Shown here: in pieces, positions 44,691-55,527 of the stretch
Layout of the letters: every line of letters begins with the position of its first letter
Numbering within the stretch: position 1 is the stretch's first letter
DNA from: Phanerodontia chrysosporium
Taxonomy: Eukaryota; Basidiomycota; Agaricomycetes; Polyporales; Phanerochaetaceae
Length of the DNA stretch: 64,000 bases
Reading direction: 5' to 3'
Assembly: GCA_001910725.1 (NCBI GenBank)
Contig: MJGA01000003.1
Coordinates: forward strand, 1,178,001-1,242,000
Position numbers and translations under genes: made by a program
Notes under the pieces: model-generated
The model's database searches: none
Seen by the model: the letters and a program-made list of their open reading frames with translations, nothing else
Told to the model about the DNA's origin: nothing

Positions 44691-47600
44691 TTACAACCCG
44701 AGGTTGGAGATGACACGGGAGACTTCTTCGACCGCCTCATCGTCGCCCGCAAAGCCCGACCGTCCGATCGTGTTATGGGCGGATCCAGGCTGGGACCGCG
44801 AGCCGGAGGGGGAAGCGTACACGCTCGGGAAGGATGGGGCCGTAACGGACGTTGGGCTCGAGCCGCCCGTCTCCAGGAGAGAGTTCTCTGGGGATTCAGG
44901 GCGAGAAAGCCGTGACGCCGCCTCGTTAATCCGAGTGAGCGACATGGTGAGGTCAAGAGACTGTGCGCGGTTGGTGAGCGAGCGTGGCTTCGAGTACGTG
45001 TCCTTCAGCTTAGCCTCGAGTAGGGAGTCGGAGCCGCGTTTGAGGGCGTCTTCGGCTTGGCGAGCGCGGTTGGCCAGACCAGCCCCCTGCGTCTCGCTGA
45101 GCCCACGGAGGTGTTGCACGCTATGTCCACGTACGATGGGATTCGACATCGACCAGTACTCGTTCGCAGGGCCTGGAACATAGTTAGGTTGATCGTAATC
45201 CTCTTCCTCCTCCACGTGGTAGATGTACGAGGGCGAGCCGTTGAAGAGAGCTTTGACGTCTGGAGAAGAGCTGGCCATGCGTAACCGGCGGTCAATCATT
45301 GACTCCGAGGGGCGGCCAAGGTCAGCAGAATCTGCAGGTTATTATTAGCGCGCTGATAACACGCAGAAGTTGAGAGAACATACTCTGGTGGCGTGTCCTG
45401 GCAGTCGGCAACACCTTGCTGTCGAAGTGAGGGAATGCATCCGCAAAGGAGTCGCCGCGCTTGTGAGTGCGAGGCGCCATGGACGGGTAGACAGGAATGT
45501 TGTGGGCCACTAGGAACTGCTCCAAGACCTCGCGGGCCGTCGCGAGGAAGTCGCTGTTGCTCCGCTGGCACCTGAACTTGAACGAACACTCCATCGGGGG
45601 TTCCGGCGAGTGACCGGGGCTAGGCGGGGTCGACTTGATGTTCGGAGAGATAACGACCTGGAACTCGCGCTTGATCTTCTCGACGAAGGAAGCAAACTCC
45701 GGTGTTGCAACAACCCTTGCCAGCTCTCCGTTCGGCGGGACAGACATCTCTGCTTCGAAAGGAACGTGGTCCTATAAGATATTAGCGATGCAGAACGGAC
45801 AGTCCATCATAGTCACTTACAAGGAGCATAGTAGCAGCAATCTGGACCTGGCTTTCGGGACCGAAAATCGTAACGATGTCGGAAGCAGTCTCCTTGTCGG
45901 GGAAGCGGACTTTCGAGTTTGTCTTCGCCTCGATGTCGTGAATGAAGATGCTCTTCTCCCCGAGAAGAGTCCGATGGTACTTCCGCGGGATCGAAACAGT
46001 CTCGTTGATGTAGTCCTTATCCTTCAAGGCAGGTGAGTGCGAAGTCCCGCGGACGCATCGAGCAACAAGCGCTCACTTTCGGGTTAACCAGCTCCATCAC
46101 GGACTGTTTTAAGTTATCCAAATTCATGGCATTCTTCGCAGGTGTCCTCGCGATGACGTTGTCCTCATTGTCGTTGTAGCCGCCCATAGCTGCAAACTCC
46201 TCGGCGTTCGAAAACTTCACGTAGACACCATACTTTTTCATGATGCGTTGTATGCTACGACCGCCGACGCCGATAATGCGCTTGTGGTAGGACTCCGGGA
46301 CGTGGAACGAGATCTCTGCGGGAAGCTCCTCCTGCAGCAGAGTGAGGCCTTGCAAAACCGAAGCGTCATTACCGGCAATGTCAATGAGGAAGTTGTGCTC
46401 GTTGAAGGTCTCGAACTTGATCTTGACGTTCGTCGTCTGCATGATCTTGTTGATCTTGCCGTTCTTCTTACCCGAGATGAACTCCCGATGCTCGTTAGCC
46501 AGCTCGATCTGGAAGCGTATCTCGTGGTGGAAGCTCTGCGATATATGGTAAACAGTCGGTTACAAATTTGTAGTATATCGCTTACTTTAACAATATCGAG
46601 CTCCAGGAGCATGGAGACGGCAGTACGAACTTCATGCTCAAGCCCATGCATCTCGAAGCTCATCCCCTTGAAGACGACTTCAGCTCCACTAGTGTAGGAG
46701 ACCTGCTTGAGGATGGTAGACACTTGGGCGGGATTGAGCGTCGCCGATGGAAGGAGGACATTGAACTGCGCCGGAAGGAGCCAGAGAGACGCGACGTAGA
46801 ACTGGCAAGCCTGAACAACAAGGTGAGAAAAGACGGCAAATTGATAGGGGTAAGGACATGCTTACCAGCTGCATAATCGCGCGGATAGTTCGGTGAATGT
46901 TGACACGATGATCACCAAAAATGGTGATCAAACTCGTCGAGCTGCCAATGGGAGGGAACTGAATGAACGTGGCGTTGTCGTGCATTAGCGCTTTGAGGTC
47001 CTCCGCGCGTTCTGTGACCATCCAATCGAGCTTGCGAGGCAAGATAGCGGTATCTCTGGAGATGACTTGCTTGCTCTGGGTAAGGATCGCTCAGGACAAG
47101 ACGAACGAGAGGAGAAAATGGAAGTACCTTGCTCATAGAGACTTGGAAGAGCATGTCACGGGCCCGCTGCACGCCGAAAAATTCGCCCGTGATCCAGATT
47201 ACGTTCGGGTTAAGCTTGTTCGGCGCGCCAGCGGGATTTGTGCCAGACACCTGCCCAAACTCGGGACCAACCAGCCCCTGCAGAGGAGACGGCATGTAGA
47301 TGTTCGTAGCCGTCTCCTCCATGATGGACTGCAGCATGCTGCGCTTCCTTCCAGCGACGATGGCATGCAGCTTTTGGTCAATCTCGCACGAGTCCGCGTG
47401 GAGACCGCTCTAGACCGGCTGTCAGTCGAGGATTCGGTGTATGGGACGGGTTTTCGGACGTACCAGCTCGTCGAGCATAACAAGCAGGCGAACGCGAGCA
47501 AGCTCCACGGAATCGCCGTGCCCGGTGATCACGAGCTCGCAGACCCTCTCCGTCTCCAGACCCGACCAGCCCGCAGTGCTGCTAACACCGTCCGGCAGTG

Positions 47601-48172
47601 AGCGGGTCGACAAGGCGACCGTACTATTGACGACGGCAATGTGGGCGAACGTCTGCGACGCAATGTCGTCGAGCCGCCGCCGGACCTCCGGCTTCAAGCT
47701 GGGCTTGGAGGACGGCGAGTCGAGGATGTCGGAGCGGGCGACTTTAATTACGGCGCGATTCTGGGGGAAAGGCGCAAAGCGCGAGAGTCAGAAAACCCGA
47801 CGGGCACTTAGATAGACAGCAACTCACTTGTACAGGGCATTCCTTCATGATCATCCCTCTCGCAAGCATGACCTGCTGGTAGACACCGGAAATTTGAAAG
47901 TTCCAGGCCCGGCCTTGGTCAGCGGACGCGAAGGTGACCTGGACGTTGTACACCGCCATTGCCATCATCGCGACCTTTTGCACGGCTTCGTAGTCTGAGG
48001 GGGACGCAGTCCCCTGGGGGTCTTGAAGAGTACTGTTAACATGTTGCTGGTGAAGCTGCGAATAAGAATCGGACTGAGGCCGGAGGTCGGTAGAGAAATC
48101 GAGTGAAGACGCGGGCGAATGAGTGAGCCGTGAGCGACGAGGGTAAGTAAAAGATGTCGTGTAGATTTCCAT
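44691..48172 (-). CDS. Multi-KH-domain RNA-binding protein
   Basis: Large protein with several KH-type modules. Readable blocks: VAMMAMAVYNVQVTFAS; IVAGRKRSMLQSIMEETATN and NVIWITGEFFGVQRARDML; NIHRTIRAIMQL; FISGKKNGKINKIMQTTNVK and FLIDIAGNDASVLQGLTLL; YHKRIIGVGGRSIQRIMKKY, a canonical KH GxxG loop (GVGGRS); and YHRTLLGEKSIFIHDIEAKT with TIFGPESQVQIAATML. The C-terminal third is disordered and Ser-rich, ending RVISNLGL at 44691. Start MEIYTTSFTYPRRSR at 48172. At least ten exons. Overall layout recalls vigilin or Bicaudal-C type proteins; I cannot name the orthologue. It probably binds mRNA in the cytoplasm. Confidence 0.85.
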
Positions 48173-49304
48173 TGTCCGTCGGTGAGGATAGATGGCAGAG
48201 AAATATACAGAAGCGTTGCGTGCGGGGGATGGTTAGGGAAACAGTGAGTGAGGGTATGGGGGTAAGATGAGGGTATGGACAAAGTGGTATCGGATGGTTC
48301 CCGCGCAGCCTCAGAAATGCTACGAAAGTGAGGCTGGCCGAAAAGAAACAAGGAGAGAGGTGCGGGGCCCAGGAATACTTTATAGGAGGTCGACGTGCGA
48401 GATGAGCCCGACGGGTTTGAAGACTTCACACCGGCGCCTACTTCCTTTCTCGGCCAATCCACTCCTTTCCCGCCTGACACGACCACATTACCCTCGCGCA
48501 GACGTAATCCTCTGCGGAAAAAATGTACAGAATATCTGCGCCATGTCGGGGCACGGGCTCCGACGTCGTCAGCGCGAGCGTGTCCCGCAGGAGGCCCTGC
48601 GCATGTTCTAGAGCGCGCGACACTCCCTCCCAGTCGCGCCCTCGTCCTCAGGGGCACATCTCCCCAGGTCACAGCAGTGCACCTCCACGTCCAGGACCCT
48701 ATCGAGGACGCGCAGACGAATCAACTGACCGATAGGGCCAGGACTCGACGCATGAAACGTTGTGCTGCGTCGCTGCGAAGGCGTTTTCAGAACCCCGCAA
48801 GCGGGTTATTTGCGCATCGCCATGTCTCTGAAGAGCTCGCGCTCCACCGTGACGCCTTCTCTGGCTTCGGCCTAGGCGTGCCGACCGCGGCCTGTGGGCA
48901 AATCAGATGCCCTTGCAGCCCCGGCACCGCACTCGACGACCAGCGAGATCGCAATTGACGGAGGCATCTCACGACCTCACCCTGTGCAGCATTTCTGCGC
49001 GAGAGGCAATCAACAGCACAGGAACCACTGCATGCACGGAAGCAACCTCTGCCTGACGGCCTTGCCACCGCAGACAATAGTGTCGCCGCCCAGAGCTGGC
49101 TGGAAGACGCTAACTGCAAACTGAAATTCCAGCGGCGCGTCACGGCCCCTGTCCTACTCCATCCATGGCGGGCTGATTCATTTCTGTCGTCTATTGGTTG
49201 CGTCTCCTCTTGTCTCTACTAGTGCAGGTATCAGCACTGTCGATGATAGGAGCCAATTTCACGCGCATCCTGCGTGTACCGCCACCGCACCGACGTCCAG
49301 GCCC
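48173..49304. other. 1.1 kb without a supported gene
   Basis: The left 250 bp are the KH-gene leader and promoter. A plus frame of 187 codons (48395-48958) has no ATG near its start and no motif; I treat it as chance in GC-rich DNA. No repeat seen. Confidence 0.4.
48378..48384 (-). promoter_or_regulatory. TATA box of KH-domain gene
   Basis: TATAAAG on minus, about 206 nt before the start codon at 48172, leaving room for a leader of roughly 170 nt. Confidence 0.55.
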
Positions 49305-51042
49305 TCAGAGCATGTCAAAGCCCTCGATCGGCTGCCACTCAGCAGCTTCGACGTCCTGGTAATCAAAGAGCTTCGAGAAGCAGGGATACCCCGGCGTCGA
49401 GAAGTGTTGGTATGGGTTAGTTGCCGAAATCTTGTCGCCACAACGGTAGCAGAAGTGCTGGCCACACCGTGCGCAGGTCATCTGAGCAGGAGCCAGTGAG
49501 TCAGCCACGACGACTACGTCACGAATGGCATCAATACTGACGTGGTTGCAGCCCACAGACTTTTCGACCTTTACGCGGCAACTTGGGCAGCCCATAGTCG
49601 ACTGATCGAGCCAGTTCTTGTTCGCCTGGTCTTCGTGGTATTTTGCGACTAAACGGGCAATGTTGGTCTTTCCATAGCGGCGTTCGATCTGTTCTCGTTC
49701 TGCGCATCCCTCTGGCAGCGAAATATACTCCAGTACGAACGACTCGGTCGACGACAGCGGGCAATCGCTGAGAGGGCCGTGCCTGAATAGAAGCCATCAA
49801 TTAGTCGGGAAAAGCCATATGGCGGCGGCGGCGCCACATACCATGTTCGCCTGCAATAGGCACAGAACGAGTAGCCGCAATCAGGGCAAGTCCTGAGGCG
49901 TTCCCAACCCGAGCCCTCCTCCGCATTCGGCGGTTTCGGGACGGGTGCTTGGCAGAAAGACATCGGACAATGAATAACGGAAGGATCTGCGGACGGCGAC
50001 GTGAGTCAAAAACGGGACACTGGTTTGCGCGCCGGACGATTTACCTCGATCTGTGATTCTCTTCCGCCGCAGCCACTTCCACCGCTGCACCTCCTCTTCC
50101 GAGACCACCCTCCGAACGTCCTCCTCGGTGGCTTCTCGCCCCTCCTTAACACAGCCCGGTTCCGGGCAGCCGACCCGACCCACTTCGCCCTCCTTAATGC
50201 ATAGCTTCCAGAAATCCTCGAGGCATGGCCGGCAAAATACGTGCGAGCATGACAGCGCGACGCAGCGGGCGCCTTTGATAGATGTGAGGCATATCTCGCA
50301 GTTGTAAGACGTCTGCGAGAAGCGCGCCTGCTGCGTCGAGTTTTCGTACTCCACCAGTAATGGAGTCAGCAAATGCAAGGCAGCGTGTGGTATCCTGACA
50401 AAGTATGAGTTGAGATGCGACGGGAGTCATAGGCCGCAAGCCTCACCTGATCGTGTCCTTGCCATCTTCCGACCCGAGTAGATGCAACGACTCCAGAAAC
50501 TCCCCACTCCGTATACACTCTATCCAGTTATACAGTATACCCTCGCCAGGCTGCCACATGTCCTGCAGGTATTTCCGCAGTGGGACGACCTTCCGAGATA
50601 ACCATCCGTGGGTAGCGTGTATTGATATGATTTCCGGCGGCACATGGGATGGATATGCGGCCGGAAGGAGGATTTCCAGAAGCAGTGGGGGTAGTATTGA
50701 TAGAGAGACACCGGAGAAGTCATGGTGACCATTCGAAGGGCCAGACACTGGAGTGGATAGTGGTTGGTCGGCGCCTTCAGCTGCGGGAGCGTCCTCCTCG
50801 AATGGCACGACGAACCTCGGATCAGACAGCTCGACGGGCACCTCGAGTTTGATCACACCGTTAAATGAGTCTCCAGACAGGTAGTCAGGGTATATAGACT
50901 GCGAGGTGCGAACGCAGTGAGCAAGGCCAGCCTTCCGGAAGTCGTAACATCACTGACGCACCTGGAGCACCTCCCACTCCTCCGTCTGCAGCGTCCTGCA
51001 CATCTCAATATCCTCCTCGGAGTAGTCCAGAGTCGCGGGCAT
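49305..51042 (-). CDS. ITT1: RWD-RBR E3 ubiquitin ligase (Itt1/RNF14-like)
   Basis: Start MPATLDYSEEDIEMCRTLQT at 51042; the RWD domain spans the first ~190 aa (EWEVLQSIYPDYLSGD, LPPLLLEILLPAAYPSHVPP with the RWD YPxxxP motif). RING1: YNCEICLTSIKGARCVALSC, SHVFCRPCLEDFW, CPEPGC. IBR: HCPMSFCQAPV, RTCPDCGYSFCAYCRRTWHG. RING2: MGCPSCRVKVEKSVGCNHMT, CARCGQHFCYRCGDKI, with the catalytic-type Cys in VGCNH. It ends WQPIEGFDML at 49305. Introns split RING2 at CNH-MTC (about 49482-49552) and IBR at TWH-GPL. In yeast Itt1 modulates translation termination. It is the third RBR ligase in this window but from a different subfamily. Confidence 0.92.
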
Positions 51043-51800
51043 GACTAGCGATGTGTCAAGGGACGACGTATGGGAGGAAAGCGTTGGCCAGCAAAAGATA
51101 TGAGTCTTTGCGGTACCGCCAGAAAGTCAAAGTTGTCGCTGACTAATCGGCCGGAAGCAGGGCCGCTCCTGGGGATAATATGCCGAACCTCCGTCCTTGC
51201 AGGACCGTGCAGAAGAGCGGCGATGCTTTGGGGTTATTCAAGAGAGGCCAGCTCGACTTGCACAAGTGCGAGAGGGTGTGGTCGGCGAACAGATGCCATG
51301 TCATTGGTCAAAGGCAGTCTCGGCGTCACCGCCACAAAGCGACCGGAACGCGCAAAGCCCACGTGCATGATTGATCCGCTCTCAGCGCCGGCGCGCGCCG
51401 ATAGACAGTTGCCGCTGTCCACGGCTACAACGCACGAAAAAAATTACCACATGCATTCAGCATTCAGTCTACTTTTCTCTCGCTCGCACAACTCACGTTG
51501 TCGTGGTATACTGTAGGAGGTTTCTATTAAACAGCTATGCACCGGGGTGATCTAATGCAACAAACAAACAACATGCGCGTAGCAAATTAGGGGCTCGCAA
51601 CGCCCAACGTAAGGGTACAACAAAGGGGGTCGGTCATTCAGGGTTTTCGTGACGTGGCCAAGGAAGGAAAGAAGGGCGGGCCGAAGGAAAAGGGAAAGGT
51701 CGACCAACCCGTACTAATAGACAATGTCATTTGGAATATTCAGATGCGTGGCGAGGTCATGATATGCATCGTCGGACACCAGAGTTTGCGGGCGATGTGT
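51043..51800. other. Intergenic, tandem minus genes
   Basis: About 760 bp between the four-TM gene's stop and the Itt1-like start. A plus frame at 51070-51516 lacks motifs. It contains the Itt1 gene promoter at the right... that is, upstream of 51042 going right is the 3' flank of the four-TM gene. Nothing recognised. Confidence 0.4.
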
Positions 51801-52575
51801 TTAGACAGTGTCGAACAGCTTGCTGCGGTAGAACGGCTTCGGCTTCGGCTTGACGTGGATGGAGAAGACCTCACACATGAAGCCAATCCATTTGAAGATG
51901 AAGACGGCCCCTAAGAGCGCGACGTCAGCGCGTACCAAATGCAGACAATAGATGCCCACTTACAGAGGGTCCATGCAAACGCCTGGAGGGTGACGAGCTC
52001 CGAGCACTGGTGTTGCCACGGACGCCACTTCGGGTCGAAGTGGCTGGGTCGGCACCGCAGTTGTGGGCCTCGAAGGGGACGACGCGGTTCAGCACACCAG
52101 CGCACGTGCCCCAGAAGACGGCAAAGACAAAGGACCAGAAGCAGCACACTGGGAAATGGACATCAGTTAAACCTTGTATGCACAGGCGTGCGGGAAGGGC
52201 GCTTACTCCGGGCGCCAGACCATGGGTGCGAGAGCACGTAGAGGAGCGTCGCAATGCACGAGAACAGGATGAGGCCGAGGTCATTTTTGAATTCGAGGCT
52301 GGGGTAGTTGCCCGAGTCGTTGCCGTGCTGGTGCAGGATGTGGGAGACGAGACCGAGCTCGACGGCCGCTGTAGCGCCGTTAGAACGAGTTTCAGTGCGT
52401 CATCGCATGATGAGGCTTACTCAGAGCGAAGACGAAGACGAAGACGAATCCCCAGACCCAGGATCGGATCCTCTGCCAGAACGTCGGTGGTACATCCTTC
52501 TCGTCTGCGTACTTGCCTGGGGGACAGTGTCAGGAGTGCATCCGACAAGTGATGAATGCACAACACACCTGCCAT
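51801..52575 (-). CDS. Four-TM membrane protein (MARVEL-like layout)
   Basis: Exon 1 is only MAG (start 52575), then KYADEKDVPPTFWQRIRSW after an intron. TM1: VWGFVFVFVFALTAVELGLV; a short loop with HQHGNDSGNYP; TM2: LGLILFSCIATLLYVL; TM3: CCFWSFVFAVFWGTCAGVL; loop FEAHNCGADPSHFDPKWRPW; TM4: LQAFAWTLWAVFIFKWIGF. The end is VKPKPKPFYRSKLFDTV at 51801. The four-span topology with an extracellular Cys-bearing loop fits MARVEL-type proteins of fungal plasma membranes, function unknown. One apparent frameshift at 52046-52048 (GGG on plus) is repaired by one base. Confidence 0.78.
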
Positions 52576-54539
52576 GGCTGACTACCTCGGTGGGAGAGGG
52601 AGGCGCGAGAAAGCGAGGAAGAGGCGGGAAAGGGGCAAAGCACGGTGAAGGTGGGTTCAGAAAGACCTGGGGAGGCCAGCCCGGCCTACGACCAAGCCTA
52701 TATATGCGACGGATGTAGAGAGCTGACGTATTACGAAAGCCGCGCGCAAGAAGGTCTGGGAAAGAATCCGATATAGACCGCAGCCTCCGGCATGCCTATA
52801 GGAAACATTCGGGTCAGCCTCACGGGACTCGTTTCGGATTCGGTGGTAAATCGGCCTGGGCGGGCGAGAAGGGCGTGTGTGAACGCTCTCGTCCGACGAA
52901 AGAACGGGATCGAGGTTCGGGTCGAATTCTGGGCTGGATCATGAATAAATTTGGATGCGAGACAGAGAGGCGGACGGACACAATTCAAAGGATGTTCCCA
53001 GCTCGCCGCTCAACTCCTAACCATGAGATGATCGGTCTGCAGGGTCCAGATAGGCATGGTCGATGCTGTGAAACGCCCGCCGACGATTGCTCTGGTCCTC
53101 GCCCTGCGCTCGAGGAGGCCATGTATGCCCCTGCGCTCATCGTCGTCGACGCCCGAAGCGACCTTCGAGCTGGTTCGAATGGCGGAGATGGCAGGATCGG
53201 AGTCGGAACCGGAACCCGACTTCTTAGGGGAGGCTGCTTACCTAAGCGCCGCGACGCGTCAATTCGGTTCTGCGCGGGCGACAGTCATAAAAAGTCGCGC
53301 GCATCCTCGAGGACTACGGCCGGTTTGACCCCCTCGCTGCCGCCGCGCTGCGCGGTCGGTGCTGTGCGTGACACGCAGCGCGAAAGTCGCGCAAGCACTC
53401 ATTGACAGCGGGGCTGCGCGGCGGAGGGGCATGAAACTGTCGCCCGCTCCCAGGCGGGATTATTGGTCACGGGTGCGATCGCCAATTTGCGCGCTGCCTT
53501 TCGGAGGGCCCGGCGAGGCCTTTGTGAGCCCTGTCTCGAGCACCGGGTGCAGACGATGCCGCAGGCCGTCGCGGCGCGCACGGCTGTGGGCTCGCAGTGG
53601 GCGCGGCACATGGGGCGCGAACCGCCTCTCGGACGCACGCGAGCCGTGGCGCGACGTATGTAATGTGGGCATGTCATGCGCGCACTTGCTGCCGGTGAGC
53701 CCGCCCATGCGCGATTTCCGCTGCTGCCCAAGGCAGGCCAGCGGTCGCGCGCTTTCTCACGGGCATGCCCGCTCGGGGCCAGCGGCGCTCGCTACCATAA
53801 CCAATATACCTTGCGGTGCGAACGCCGCAGCGGGGATGCGTAGATCGACCCTGCGGGTATGACGCACCTGCCGGTTGCAGCTTGGCACCGTTCCAGGCGG
53901 GTCGGCACACGATGGTCGTGCAAGGGGCGCCCCGATGTCCAGGCGACAGATGGACCCGGAGGTGGATGGCAATTGATCCTTTGGCACAATACTGAGGTTA
54001 TCTGATGGCAGGATGAGGGTCTCTCCAGCACGAGAATTACAGTACATACAGGGTTAGTTGCGAGCACACTGTCGTGATCGCTGAAAGCTGTGCAGTCGTG
54101 GAGCAAGGTCGCCGTTCGCGTCGCTCCGCGGAAATGTGGACGCGTCGCGTCCCGGCAGAACTTGTGCGACGCGTGTCTTGCTCGAGTATCGCTCTTGCTA
54201 TATCCGTGCTATCGACAGCGCAGGCGAGGCAAGGCAAAGAGGGGTAGAGATGAGATTGTGCGCGATCGTCTATGAAGGTCTTGTACAGGAGATGCTGGCG
54301 TATGGTGTACAGGATGAATGAGATGTGCCGGTATGGAGACATGCAGTCAAGGAAACAAACGGATGCTCGCCACATAGAAAGCCCTTGGAACGCCTAAACC
54401 CTAAGAATGATAAAGTGATGCGAGGATACAACGAATGCGAGGGTACCGATACAATGAAAACGAGTGCGGGGACAAAGCGAAAGATGGGATGTAGTGTTGA
54501 TGATAGCGCCGGAGCCGATGTGCTTTGTGGTGGGTGACA
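52576..54539. other. 2 kb without a recognised gene
   Basis: The left 200 bp hold the four-TM promoter. 53050-53750 is very GC-rich with long open frames in several phases (plus 52875-53405, 53359-53862), none with a motif I can name. Short fragments (ILEDYGRFDPLAAAALRG, AKVAQALIDSGA) faintly recall ankyrin-type helices in different frames, so an eroded gene is possible. The right part (53900-54500) is AT-richer and looks non-coding. Confidence 0.35.
52697..52704 (-). promoter_or_regulatory. TATA box of four-TM gene
   Basis: TATATAGG on minus, about 122 nt before the start codon at 52575. Confidence 0.5.
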
Positions 54540-55105
54540 TCACCCAAAACGGGGACATTTTTCCACCTTTGCGAGCGTCCCCCGGGGGAGGAGCAGCGAG
54601 TCCTCCAAACTTCGGATAATGATAATCGCCCAATCCTGCACACGGAGGCGATATCCCAGGGTCAGCTTTACGTCCAGCGCACGCGCGCGCGACAGGGTGG
54701 CATGCGACGCACCTGACAGTTTGACTCGCCCAAACCGCGCTTTCTGTTGTGGGAGTTGACAAGTTCTACTGCCGACTCGCTGTACATCTCGAGCGCGCCG
54801 ACGACGCTGTCGTTGATCTCGCCGAGGAGGAGCTTGCCGTCGTACGGCTGGTGTCCGTGCGTGCCGGTGAGGTGGACGCGCCGGACGACGGTGGGGACGA
54901 ACTGGCCCATGCCGTTCCCGTCGCCCACGATCTGGGAGGGCGGGTAAGCGGACAGGAGTGGGGGCGGACACGTGCGGGGGCAGCGTACCTCGTAGAATGT
55001 GGCATAGGCCCGCTCGTGCAGCTCGTAGGTGACGGCGAGGGCCCAGTGCTTTGGGGATAGTTTTGTGCTGGCCTGGTACCAGACGAGCCAGATGTAGGCG
55101 GCCAT
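54540..55105 (-). CDS. Small protein with NC motif, possible LRAT-like papain fold
   Basis: About 143 aa in three exons: MAAYIWLVWYQASTKLSPKH...ATFYE (55105-54989), IVGDGNGMGQFVPTVVRRVH...GESNCQ (about 54932-54714), and DWAIIIIRSLEDSLLLPRG...KCPRFG ending 54540. His20 in KHWALAV is followed much later by Cys111 in SNCQDW. A His before an NC(E/Q) box is the order of permuted papain-like proteins of the LRAT/H-rev107 type, where the Cys is the nucleophile. The match rests on those short motifs only. No signal peptide. Neighbours give no clue. Confidence 0.65.
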
Positions 55106-55527
55106 AGGCTGTGGCGGGGTGTGTCTGAATGGCTGGCGGAGGCGTGTGTGGGCTGGGACGTACGGTGGGTGTGTGGCAGGGACGCCTAGAGGGCGGTGGT
55201 GGGACGGAGGAGGAGGAGGAGAAGGGAGGAGGGCAGGCCTAGAGAGAGCATGCAGCATGGGGGTGCATCTAAAGGAGGCGGATCGTCGGGGAGGGCGAGG
55301 GAGGCGGCGTGCTGGTCCAGGAACAAGGACGAAGCGGGCCCCGATGCGTCTGCGCGCGCCGCCGCCAACACGTGCCCGTGTGCCTTGCATCAATTTTTGT
55401 GCGGTCGCCCGGAGTCAGCGGCCGTTGGTCACACCCTGCGTCCGTCTTGCCCTGGCCCTGGCCAACAAGCTGCCCCTCCAGTTTGGCAAAGCGTCCTTTG
55501 ACGGTGTCTGCGTGCCCACACACCGCC
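55106..55527. promoter_or_regulatory. Divergent promoter, NC-motif gene / Urb2
   Basis: About 420 bp between divergent starts, with a G-rich/A-G purine tract on plus near 55195-55300 (GGAGGAGG-type). Long overlapping frames in this GC-rich stretch have no motif. Confidence 0.5.

Noticed and set aside
48395..48958. 187-codon open frame on plus
   Set aside because: No ATG near its start, no motif, and it overlaps the KH-gene promoter; likely chance in GC-rich DNA.
53165..53240. tRNA gene suggested by GGTTCGAAT
   Set aside because: No acceptor stem, anticodon arm or D-arm can be formed around it.
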